This document shows, piece by piece, positions 8,279 through 16,274 of a stretch of 47,907 nucleotides of DNA. Source of the stretch: Bacteriovoracaceae bacterium. GTDB lineage: Bacteria; Bdellovibrionota; Bacteriovoracia; Bacteriovoracales; Bacteriovoracaceae. The notes beneath the pieces were generated by a model. The model did no database searches and was not told where the DNA came from. It saw only the letters and a program-made list of their open reading frames with translations. The DNA lies in contig JABGXW010000081.1 in NCBI GenBank assembly GCA_018675575.1, positions 1-47,907 on the forward strand. Direction: 5' to 3'. Position numbers and translations under genes: made by a program. Each line of letters begins with the position of its first letter. The stretch's first letter is position 1.

Positions 8279-9125
8279 TCTTCTTTTGTTCTAGTTTCTC
8301 TATGGCCTCTTGTTCTTCCTTGTAAATGAGTTCATCTAAATAAGGATCATAGGTTTGCCAGAATGTTCTAAATGTTCTTACATACTCATGGATTCCTTTA
8401 TTTAAGTCTAGCCATTCCATCGTGACTCTAATCAGAGAAATAGTGTATTTTGCATCATTTAGTTCGGTTAAACCTGAAGACCATTTTTTCTTTGATGGGT
8501 CCCAATATTCAAAGATGAGACTTTTAACATTTCTTAAAATAATTTGATTATCTGCTTTAGAAAAATAGTCATCAGGACTATATATTTGAAATGGGATATA
8601 ATTGCGCATTAAAGAAGTACCTGATCTCGACTTTTCGTCAGTGTCTAATTTATATTTTATCCAAACAAATCTAGCTTCTCTTGTATTTTCTAATCGTCTC
8701 CTATTTGCAGTTGATAAGAAGACGAACGATGACTTCTCTGGAGACTCAACATTTGGAACAGGTAGACCATTATGTGAAAGTAAAGGAAACTTATCTGACG
8801 TTTCGAATTCATTAACTTTTTTATTATCCTCAAATCCTCTAGATAAATTTGATGAATAATCTTTTTTTTGAGGAGAGAAATAGAGTGGTGAATAGATTTG
8901 AGTAAAGTCCGTTCCAATTCTATCAAATGCTCTCTCTACACCCATTAGATCTCTATCTTCAGCTGAAATAGCATCTTTTGTATTAATACTATTATTTATA
9001 ATACTGTAAACATAAGACATAAGTAGAGAAAGCACTGTAATACTGATCAAAACTTCAATCAATGTAAAACCATCTTCTTTTGTTTGATTACTATAGCCCA
9101 TCAAGCTTAACCTTTGCCTTATCAT
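8259..9125 (-). CDS. gspJ: type II secretion minor pseudopilin GspJ
   Basis: A minor pseudopilin of the tip complex. The leader ends KEDG, with cleavage predicted between Gly19 and Phe20. The mature helix begins FTLIEVLIS with Glu at +5, as required for membrane extraction and assembly. The 288 aa length is long compared with ~200 in model systems; the extra length is in the C-terminal beta domain and in a charged Lys/Glu tail. The gene overlaps gspI by 35 bp and gspK by 20 bp, so the three are likely translationally coupled. GspJ rather than GspH is chosen from gene order. Confidence 0.87.
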   Translation of the reverse strand: MIRQRLSLMGYSNQTKEDGFTLIEVLISITVLSLLMSYVYSIINNSINTKDAISAEDRDLMGVERAFDRIGTDFTQIYSPLYFSPQKKDYSSNLSRGFEDNKKVNEFETSDKFPLLSHNGLPVPNVESPEKSSFVFLSTANRRRLENTREARFVWIKYKLDTDEKSRSGTSLMRNYIPFQIYSPDDYFSKADNQIILRNVKSLIFEYWDPSKKKWSSGLTELNDAKYTISLIRVTMEWLDLNKGIHEYVRTFRTFWQTYDPYLDELIYKEEQEAIEKLEQKKSGKKSE

Positions 9126-9630
9126 TGTAGAGCCATGTAGATAAAATAAATTTGTTCTTTGTTAATTGGGACTCAACTGTTACTTCCATTTGCCAAATCA
9201 TTTCCTCAAGATTTTTCTTAACATTGTCGAATATTTTCTTTTGAATTACTCCTTCTCGACTTTGTTTTCCATCTTGCTCTAATGGGTCTGACCCTTGAAT
9301 TTTTGAAATATCGGGTATGACCAATCTTTTCCAAATAACTGTATAGCTATAATCTTCATCATCTTCGAATTTCTTAGTCTCTGGGGTAAGAGTGAGGCTT
9401 TCTCGAAAGATGGGGGGGGTTACAGTCGTCTCATCAATGACTTGTAGGCAGAGAGCTCTTAACTTAATATCTTCTTTTAGGTCAGTAGAATCTTTTATAC
9501 TGTAACCCTGGCTGACCATATAAGAAACAATAAAGACAGAAAAGATGGCCAAAGCAATCATGACTTCCAATAAAGTCATGCCTTGGTTGTTGAGAATATT
9601 TTTGAAAGTACTTCTTCTCATTTTATCCAT
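9091..9630 (-). CDS. gspI: type II secretion minor pseudopilin GspI
   Basis: A minor pseudopilin that nucleates the tip complex with GspJ and GspK. The leader NILNNQG is cut before Met18, and the mature protein begins MTLLEVMIALAIF with Glu at +5. The globular part is 162 residues, longer than the ~110 of model GspI. ATG codons at residues 1 and 4 are both possible starts. The gene overlaps gspH by 13 bp and gspJ by 35 bp. Confidence 0.87.
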   Translation of the reverse strand: MDKMRRSTFKNILNNQGMTLLEVMIALAIFSVFIVSYMVSQGYSIKDSTDLKEDIKLRALCLQVIDETTVTPPIFRESLTLTPETKKFEDDEDYSYTVIWKRLVIPDISKIQGSDPLEQDGKQSREGVIQKKIFDNVKKNLEEMIWQMEVTVESQLTKNKFILSTWLYNDKAKVKLDGL

Positions 9631-10277
9631 TCCTCAAATAATTCGAGGGCCTTTTCTTGTTGCTTCTCTTCTATTTCGTCTTCGGGTAAATCGGGTTTTA
9701 GCTTATGATATTTAACTTCATAATCATCGGTAAATCCTTCCAAGGTCAGCTCTGCAATTTCTTCGTCAGAGGCAAAGATAAGAATAGACGAATCTTTTTC
9801 TCCTGTGGGGAATAGATAAACGGATGAATGAAATTCAGTGATCAGTCTTTTTGTCAGCTTTGAGCCAACTCCAATTAACTTAATATTGTTTGGTAGTTTT
9901 TTATTAGAGTCTTGAAACTCTTGTATTTTATTAAAGTCCTTATTAAATTTTTTAGACGCTGATTTTCTTAGTTCTTTTTCATCTTCTAGCTCTTGCTCTT
10001 CAATAAGCGACAAGGGGAGTACGAAATTATCTGAAGGGCCATATTCGAGAGCATATTCAACTGGCTCTTCATCGTGAAAAAAATGAAGTCTTATAATAAC
10101 ATTTCGTAGGGCTGACTCATCCATACCAAAACGAATCGCCCTTTCTGTATCATTAACAGCTTCTTCTAACTGTTCTCTATTAGAGTAGCTGTTATTTGCG
10201 GCGAGCATTAATAATATAACCATGAGAAACATGGCAACAAGAATTTCAATAAGTGAAAATCCTTGATTTTTTAAGAT
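9618..10277 (-). CDS. gspH: type II secretion minor pseudopilin GspH (non-AUG start)
   Basis: A minor pseudopilin. The first in-frame ATG (10232) falls inside the transmembrane helix, so it cannot be the real start. Reading upstream in the same frame gives the full prepilin motif LKNQG/FSLIEILVAMF with Glu at +5 (10230-10274). Between it and the upstream in-frame stop (10302-10304) there is no ATG, GTG, TTG or CTG, only ATC and ATA codons. A good AAGGA site (10285-10289) sits 7 bases before ATC at 10277 and 4 before ATA at 10280, so ATC is used here as the start. The stop of gspG (10277-10279) overlaps these codons. A -1 frameshift from gspG or a sequence error are alternatives. Confidence 0.75.
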   Translation of the reverse strand: MLKNQGFSLIEILVAMFLMVILLMLAANNSYSNREQLEEAVNDTERAIRFGMDESALRNVIIRLHFFHDEEPVEYALEYGPSDNFVLPLSLIEEQELEDEKELRKSASKKFNKDFNKIQEFQDSNKKLPNNIKLIGVGSKLTKRLITEFHSSVYLFPTGEKDSSILIFASDEEIAELTLEGFTDDYEVKYHKLKPDLPEDEIEEKQQEKALELFEEWIK

Positions 10278-10798
10278 TATTCGTTCCTTGATTTCGATTT
10301 TTTACTCAGAAAAATATCCTGATCAGCTCCTTCTCCCCCTTCTTCTTGGTCAGGTCCATAGCTCATAATATCGAATTTTTTACCATCAGAAGAATAAACA
10401 TAATCACTATTCCAAGGATCCTGTGGTAATTCATCACCTTCTATAAAACCATTTGGTGGATAATTAGTACATTCTCTTCCCGAAGTAGGTTTTGAAATTA
10501 AAGATTCTAATCCTTGATCAGTCGTTGGGTAGTAACCACATTTTCTTCTAAACTCTTGAAGTCTTGCTTTAAACGCATTCATTTGAATTCTAGTCGATTG
10601 GATCTGGCCATCTAATAAAGAGTCAAATATTTTACCCGCTACAAAGGTACCGGCAATTCCTAATAATGTTAATGCAACTAATATTTCAACAAGTGAGAAA
10701 CCTGATTGAGAACTTTTCAGTGGGTTCATTTTAATTTTTTTATTCACGGTGAACCTTGTGATAGTTTTAACAATCCTTTTTATATTCGCTATGCTCAT
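10277..10798 (-). CDS. gspG: type II secretion major pseudopilin GspG
   Basis: The main subunit of the periplasmic pseudopilus. Cleavage is predicted between Gly33 and Phe34, and the helix FSLVEILVALTLLG has Glu at +5. The C-terminal half carries the GspG hallmarks: a CGYYPTTDQGLE stretch, DPWNSDYVY, then SYGPDQEEGGEGADQDI, which forms the calcium site in known structures. The leader of 33 residues is unusually long; Met24 would give a normal short leader, but GAGGAG eight bases before 10798 supports the annotated start. It is separated from gspF by 118 bp, the largest gap in the operon. Confidence 0.93.
   Translation of the reverse strand: MSIANIKRIVKTITRFTVNKKIKMNPLKSSQSGFSLVEILVALTLLGIAGTFVAGKIFDSLLDGQIQSTRIQMNAFKARLQEFRRKCGYYPTTDQGLESLISKPTSGRECTNYPPNGFIEGDELPQDPWNSDYVYSSDGKKFDIMSYGPDQEEGGEGADQDIFLSKKSKSRNE
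10285..10289 (-). promoter_or_regulatory. ribosome-binding site that decides the gspH start
   Basis: On the minus strand AAGGA is followed by ACGAATA and then ATC. The 7-base spacing to ATC is ideal, while the spacing to the first ATG would be over 50 bases. The site lies inside the last codons of gspG. Confidence 0.6.
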
Positions 10799-10916
10799 TA
10801 ATTTGCTCCTCTAGGATAGATTATTCACATTTAAATATAGACTATAATACATTATAATTACAGAGTAATTCTGTGAAGATATCGTAAATTTTAAGCAAAG
10901 TTTTAAAGATAGAATG
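10799..10916 (-). promoter_or_regulatory. gspF-gspG spacer with possible internal promoter
   Basis: On the minus strand this AT-rich gap has TATAAT (plus-strand 10851-10856), preceded by the inverted repeat ACAGA-5-TCTGT (10860-10874). TTCACA lies 15 bases upstream of TATAAT, a short spacer. The gap could boost expression of the pseudopilin genes relative to gspC-F. No hairpin with a T-run was seen. Confidence 0.3.
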
Positions 10917-12125
10917 TTATCTTAGAGTATTTAGCTCCATCATTGGCACAACGACTGACCAAATGATAAAGGCAACTACTCCACCCATCGCTACCATCAT
11001 AAAGGGTTCAAGAGTCGCTGTTAACCCTTGCAGACGGCTTTCAACCTGATCCTCATAGTTCTCAGAGATAATTGAAAGCATAGACTCAAGTTCACCAGAC
11101 TTCTCTCCAAGTTTAATCATATGCGTAACCATAGGGGGAAAGAGTCCGGATTCGACTAGAGGCGCAGTTAATGAGGCACCTTCTTTGATATTTATTTTCG
11201 AATTTTCTATGGCCCTTTGCATATGAACGTTTGCAACTAAATTTTTAACTATATCCATTGCAACGAGAATATTAACACCAGCAGTTAAAAGAGTCGATAA
11301 AGTTGAGCAAAATCGACTGACATTAATCATTGTAATTATGTTTCCAATAATTGGCATTCGGAGCATAGCTCGATGCCATTTAGATTTCCCATTTTTAGTT
11401 TGAACATATATTTTAAATATATACCAAGCACCAAAAACTCCTAATATGACTGCCCACCAATATGATTTTAAAAAAGCAGAAATCCAAATACAAATTTCAG
11501 TTTGGATAGGGAGAGTTTTTTTCATTGTTATAAAAATCTTAGTAATCTTTGGAATAACAAAAATAAAGATAATCATCATCATTCCAGATCCAACAATTGA
11601 CATGATGACTGGATAAATCATAGCTCCTTTGATCTTATTTTTTAATTTCATTTGAGATTCTGTAAAATCAGCAAGTCTTATTAGTACAATCTCTAAGGTT
11701 CCAGATGCTTCCCCAGCTTCAACCATATTTATGTATACATGATTAAAAAATTTAGGGTGCTGCTCTAAAGATTTTGCTAGAGAAGAGCCTTCGTTTACAG
11801 CTTGTTTAACTTCAGTTAAAACTAGTTTTAATTGAATATTTTCAGTTTGATCTATTAGGGCAGTTAAGGCCTCTACAATTTGGATTTTGGCCTTAATTAA
11901 GGTGGCCAACTGTCTTGTCATTAATGATAGGTCTTCAATATTTATTCCGCCACCCAAAGTAACGGCTCCTTCTTTATGCTTTGAAGTTTTCTGTTCGTTA
12001 ATGCTAATGAGCATGACGCCCATTGTTTTAAGCTTTTGTTTTGCGAATACTAGAGTGTCGGCATTGATAGTTGATTTAATTTCTTTTCCAGTTTTATCTA
12101 GACCTTTGTATGAAAAAATCGCCAT
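10917..12125 (-). CDS. gspF: type II secretion inner-membrane platform protein GspF
   Basis: The polytopic inner-membrane protein at the centre of the assembly platform, thought to turn GspE motion into pseudopilus growth. Its two homologous helical domains start at about residues 65 and 265. Three membrane helices are visible: about 169-190, 222-240 and the C-terminal 373-396 (GGVVAFIIWSVVVPMM). The motif LVESGLFPPMVTHMIKLGEKSG is typical of GspF/PilC. Length (402 aa) is normal. Its ATG touches the gspE stop, so translation is coupled. Confidence 0.95.
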   Translation of the reverse strand: MAIFSYKGLDKTGKEIKSTINADTLVFAKQKLKTMGVMLISINEQKTSKHKEGAVTLGGGINIEDLSLMTRQLATLIKAKIQIVEALTALIDQTENIQLKLVLTEVKQAVNEGSSLAKSLEQHPKFFNHVYINMVEAGEASGTLEIVLIRLADFTESQMKLKNKIKGAMIYPVIMSIVGSGMMMIIFIFVIPKITKIFITMKKTLPIQTEICIWISAFLKSYWWAVILGVFGAWYIFKIYVQTKNGKSKWHRAMLRMPIIGNIITMINVSRFCSTLSTLLTAGVNILVAMDIVKNLVANVHMQRAIENSKINIKEGASLTAPLVESGLFPPMVTHMIKLGEKSGELESMLSIISENYEDQVESRLQGLTATLEPFMMVAMGGVVAFIIWSVVVPMMELNTLR

Positions 12126-13855
12126 TAAGCATTATCCTCATCGTTAATGGCCCTTGCCATTTCTTCGACTGAAGTTTCACCTATAAATACTTTGTGTAGA
12201 GCATCCTGTCTTAAAGTCGTCATGCCATATTTAATAGCTACCTTTTTAACTGTAGCTGCATCAGCCTTTTCTAAAATCAAAGGTCTGATTTCATCGGTGA
12301 TCATTAATAGTTCGCTAACACTGGTTAAGCCTGCATAGCCACGGTAATTACATTTTGGACAACCTTTAGGTTTATAGAATGTTGCATCAGATGGAATATG
12401 ACTCACTCCCATAATAGATTTATCAAAATCAGAAGGGATGTAGGGATCTTTACAATGTTCACACAAGGTTTGTAATAATCTCTGTGCTAAAACAGCGGCC
12501 AATGAAGATGCAATTAAAAATGGTTGAACACCCATATCCACAAGTCTGTTTGGAACAGTGGAGGCATCATTCGTATGAATTGTAGAAAGAACAAAATGGC
12601 CTGTTAAAGATGCTTGTATTGCCATCTCGGCAGTTTCCAAGTCTCTAGTTTCGCCAACCATTATTATGTCTGGGTTTTGTCTTAATATTGATCTTAATGC
12701 TTTAGCGAAAGAAAGGTCGATTTTATGATTCACCTGAATTTGTGAAATACCGGCAATTTCGTACTCCACAGGATCTTCAACAGTGATAATCATTTTGTCA
12801 GGAGAATTTATTCTTTCAAGCATTGCAAAAAGGGTAGTGGTTTTTCCATGTCCTGTTGGGCCTGAAACATAGACAACTCCATGTTTTCGTTTTGAAAGTT
12901 CATCGAGCTGTTCTAGAATTTTTCCGTGAAACCCCAGTTTTTCTAATTGCAGAACATTATTACTCTTTTCTAGAATCCTCATGACTATTCTTTCGCCATT
13001 TGCTACAGGAACTGTGCTTAATCTTATATCAATGTCTTTTCCAGCCATTTTAATCGGAATTCTACCATCTTGTGGTAAACGTTTTTCTGCAATATCAAGC
13101 TTTGACATAATTTTAATTCTCGCTGATACAGCAGAATGGGTTTTAATCGGTTGTCTTAAAATTTCGGTCATGACTCGATTTATTCTAAACCTATAGATGG
13201 TTTCTTTTTCAAAAGGTTCTATATGTATATCTGAAGCTTTTTCTTTTACTGCTCTAAAAATTATAGAGTTTACGAATCTAATAACTGGGGCCTCATCAGC
13301 ACCAGCATCTAAAATATCAATTGGTCCATCCAAATCTAGATTCTCATCGAATTCATCTTCAATACTATGAACAAGATTTCGATTTGCCTTTTCGTAGACT
13401 CTATTTATTGCATCTTGGACTTTGAGAGGGGGGGATACTACAATTTGGATTTCTCTTTTAAAGACTTCTTGCAAATCATTGACCACATCAAAATTAAACG
13501 GGTCAGTCATGACAATGGTTACAGAGTAATCTGTCTCCAAAATAGGTAAGACTTCATGTTGTTTAGCATAATTAATGGGAATATTTAATGTAATGTCAGG
13601 ATCAATATCATCTATTTTTATCTCCAGCATATAGGGAATATTCACTTGATGACAAATCACTTTGATAATATCGTGAGGATGAATATAATTTTTTTTAAGA
13701 AGAATTTCACCTATAAGAAGTTCAGGCTCTTCATTTTGAACTTTAAGCGCTTCAGAAAGCTGGAGTTCAGTTAAAGAGGTATGCTTGAGTAGAAGCTCAC
13801 CCATCTTCTCTTGCTTCTGTTCCATTTTCTCAAGAATACTTTCAGGTATGTTCAC
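12125..13855 (-). CDS. gspE: type II secretion ATPase GspE
   Basis: The cytoplasmic hexameric ATPase that powers pseudopilus assembly. An N-terminal N1/MshEN-like domain (about 1-150) binds GspL. The C-terminal RecA-like domain has Walker A GPTGHGKTT (332-340), the Asp box ITVEDPVE (about 357-364), Walker B NPDIIMVGE (about 394-402) and a His box near STIHTND. Four cysteines form the GspE zinc knuckle: C465, C468, C499 and C502. Walker A has His336 where Ser is usual, which still fits GxxxxGK[ST]. The start is GTG, with AAGGA seven bases upstream. Confidence 0.96.
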   Translation of the reverse strand: MNIPESILEKMEQKQEKMGELLLKHTSLTELQLSEALKVQNEEPELLIGEILLKKNYIHPHDIIKVICHQVNIPYMLEIKIDDIDPDITLNIPINYAKQHEVLPILETDYSVTIVMTDPFNFDVVNDLQEVFKREIQIVVSPPLKVQDAINRVYEKANRNLVHSIEDEFDENLDLDGPIDILDAGADEAPVIRFVNSIIFRAVKEKASDIHIEPFEKETIYRFRINRVMTEILRQPIKTHSAVSARIKIMSKLDIAEKRLPQDGRIPIKMAGKDIDIRLSTVPVANGERIVMRILEKSNNVLQLEKLGFHGKILEQLDELSKRKHGVVYVSGPTGHGKTTTLFAMLERINSPDKMIITVEDPVEYEIAGISQIQVNHKIDLSFAKALRSILRQNPDIIMVGETRDLETAEMAIQASLTGHFVLSTIHTNDASTVPNRLVDMGVQPFLIASSLAAVLAQRLLQTLCEHCKDPYIPSDFDKSIMGVSHIPSDATFYKPKGCPKCNYRGYAGLTSVSELLMITDEIRPLILEKADAATVKKVAIKYGMTTLRQDALHKVFIGETSVEEMARAINDEDNA

Positions 13856-13865
13856 TCAATAATCC

Positions 13866-16238
13866 TTATCTTTTAATAGCAGCTTGTTGTTGGCGAACTT
13901 TTTGATAGATCGCCTTATAGTTTGGGACGAAGGTATTTTTAACATTAGCCTGGAGAAAATCATCATCTTCATCAGACTCTTCCTCTTCTGGGGGGGAAAT
14001 TCCTGGCCCACTATTATTTTTTCTATAAATTCTCGAATCATCAGTTTCGTAAAGAGGACCTTCTCCTTGATCTTTTGCTTTATCATAAAGACCTTTCGCA
14101 GTATTCCCAAATGGATCATCTTCACCGACAATATCTTTAAGATGAGCTGCTCTTCTATTAAGTAAATCTTTAACTGTATTAGCAGTATCTCTTTGATAAT
14201 TAGCAAGTATTCTTGGTGTTAGAAAAAATAAGAGATTAACTTTTTCTGTATTTTTAGCAGTGTTTTTAAACAACCAACCAAGAACTGGAATATCGCCAAG
14301 CAATGGTACCTTTGATTCTCGCTCAGTTGTTTTGTCTCTCATAAGACCACCCATCGCAATTGTATCTTTATCTCGAACAACAACTGTAGTAACTGCGGAC
14401 CTTGTAGTGGTGGCGACGCCTTCATTTTGTAAACCTGCAGGTAAAGCTCTTGTTGAAAAATCTTCAACTTTTTGATCTATTTTAAGTTTAATAAATCTTG
14501 TTACTTTATTGATTTGTGGAGTGATTTTTAAAGTAAGAGCAACTTTTTGTTGTTTAATTGATACTGAAGATGATCCATTAGAGGAGTTCGTTCTTTCTGG
14601 AGTAGGGACCGTTTCACCCACTTCAAAAACCGCATCTGTATTGTCTAAAGCAAGGATTTGTGGAGTTGCAAGTACGTTAGTTGAAGAGTTCGTTGCAATT
14701 GCTGTTAAAAGAGCATTGATAGATTGGATTTCTATTGTTTGACCTGCAACTTCTTGAGTGATTTTCTTTCCTACACCACCTCCAACGAATAATCCTCCTA
14801 GACTAGTAATATTGTTTGTTAACACATTAAATAAATCAGATGATCCACCTGTAAATCCTGCTTTCTGCGCAGTTCCTGATCCATAGGCACCAATAATACT
14901 TATTCCAAAGCCAGAAGACTTTGAAACATTCGTTTCCATAATTAAACCTTCCACATAAACCTGATCTCTAGGAACATCTAATTTCTTTATGACTGATTTG
15001 ATTGTTAAATAATCAGTTGGAGACGCTGTAACGACTAATGCGTTGTTAGACTTATCAGAAGTAATTTTAACATTTTCGTTAAATAAACTTGTTCCTGTAG
15101 ATGATCCTGATTTAGAGAAACGAGATCCTTTTTTTCCTGATGCTCTTGTTGATACGAGGGAAGATAATGTTTTTGACAACTCTTCAGAATCACCATGATT
15201 TAAGTAGTAAACATGAATTTGTCCTCCTTGAGTAGACGATGTCTTGACATCAAGTCTTTTAATTAATCTTTTTAACTGTTTAGCCCCATCTGCATTTGCC
15301 ATCGCAATAATTGAATTTGTTCTGGGCTCTGCAATTAATTTACTAATAGCTTGTTCACTAGATCTTTTTGATCTTCCTTTACTAGAAGAAAAACCTTTTC
15401 CTTTAGACTTGAGAATTTGATCGAGCAATTTCGCAATTTCTTGTGCAGAGGAATATTTTACAGGAATAATTTGTAATGTTTCTTCGTGGCCAGGAACATC
15501 TATAAATTGAATTAATCGAACGAGTCTATTGATATTAGATCCTGTGTCTTGAACAATAATTGTATTAGTCTGTTTAATATCAATGATACGTCCATAACGA
15601 GACATAAAAGGTCTAAATGATCTAGTAACTTCTGTAGAATTAATATTTTTGAGAGGAAGAATTCTCATGACATAGTTTTCTGTGTCAGGAGTATAGTTTC
15701 CGGTATAAATCTTGGTAGGAGTATATCTGATATCTCTTGCATTAACGATTTTATAAAATGCACCTGATTTTACTAAGGTGTAACCATTTATATTTAGCGC
15801 CGTAAGGTAGGCTTTCCATGCATCACCGACTGTTATAGGTGACGGGGCCATTATTGAAACTTTGCCTTTTAGGTCCTTATCGAGTATTAAGTTAATTCCG
15901 GTTAAGTTTTGCATAAACTTAGTAAGATCAACTAAGGATGTATTAGGATGATCAAAGCTTGTTACAACCTCAGGACCAAAAGCTGTTTCAGGGTTGAGGT
16001 TTACGTATTTTGAGTCTTTATCAATAGATTTAACAGAATTAATACCAGAACCTCTTCCAAAAATATCTGAACCTTGTGATTTCGCCTTATTCAATAAGGT
16101 ATTGATTGATTTATTTGTTTGATCTTTAAAAACAGTTTTTGAGTCATATTTTTTAAACTGTGCAAAAGTTAAAGTGTTAAGAGATGAGGTCAAAAGTATT
16201 GAGAGTACGACCCTCTTTACTAGTAATGTTTTATTCAT
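13866..16238 (-). CDS. gspD: type II secretion secretin GspD
   Basis: The outer-membrane channel of the system. A signal peptide ends near residue 26 (TLTFA/Q). N0 (about 88-170), N1 (190-250), N2 (250-330) and N3 (340-422) precede the secretin barrel (about 425-680), which holds the signature VPLLGDIPVLGWLF (644-657). Ser/Lys-rich loops break N2 and N3 (about 277-297 and 368-386). After the barrel there is a ~110-residue tail with an acidic run (EEEESDEDDD); no classic pilotin-binding S domain is recognisable, and no pilotin gene is nearby. It lies 36 bp after gspC. Confidence 0.95.
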   Translation of the reverse strand: MNKTLLVKRVVLSILLTSSLNTLTFAQFKKYDSKTVFKDQTNKSINTLLNKAKSQGSDIFGRGSGINSVKSIDKDSKYVNLNPETAFGPEVVTSFDHPNTSLVDLTKFMQNLTGINLILDKDLKGKVSIMAPSPITVGDAWKAYLTALNINGYTLVKSGAFYKIVNARDIRYTPTKIYTGNYTPDTENYVMRILPLKNINSTEVTRSFRPFMSRYGRIIDIKQTNTIIVQDTGSNINRLVRLIQFIDVPGHEETLQIIPVKYSSAQEIAKLLDQILKSKGKGFSSSKGRSKRSSEQAISKLIAEPRTNSIIAMANADGAKQLKRLIKRLDVKTSSTQGGQIHVYYLNHGDSEELSKTLSSLVSTRASGKKGSRFSKSGSSTGTSLFNENVKITSDKSNNALVVTASPTDYLTIKSVIKKLDVPRDQVYVEGLIMETNVSKSSGFGISIIGAYGSGTAQKAGFTGGSSDLFNVLTNNITSLGGLFVGGGVGKKITQEVAGQTIEIQSINALLTAIATNSSTNVLATPQILALDNTDAVFEVGETVPTPERTNSSNGSSSVSIKQQKVALTLKITPQINKVTRFIKLKIDQKVEDFSTRALPAGLQNEGVATTTRSAVTTVVVRDKDTIAMGGLMRDKTTERESKVPLLGDIPVLGWLFKNTAKNTEKVNLLFFLTPRILANYQRDTANTVKDLLNRRAAHLKDIVGEDDPFGNTAKGLYDKAKDQGEGPLYETDDSRIYRKNNSGPGISPPEEEESDEDDDFLQANVKNTFVPNYKAIYQKVRQQQAAIKR

Positions 16239-16274
16239 TCTAATCCCGTAGCTTAGGAAACTCCTGATGAGTTT

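Noticed and set aside
13856-14206. Open frame of 116 codons inside the gspD end
   Set aside because: It is a shadow of gspD in another frame; the secretin reading there continues to a proper stop with the conserved VPLLGDIPVLGWLF upstream.
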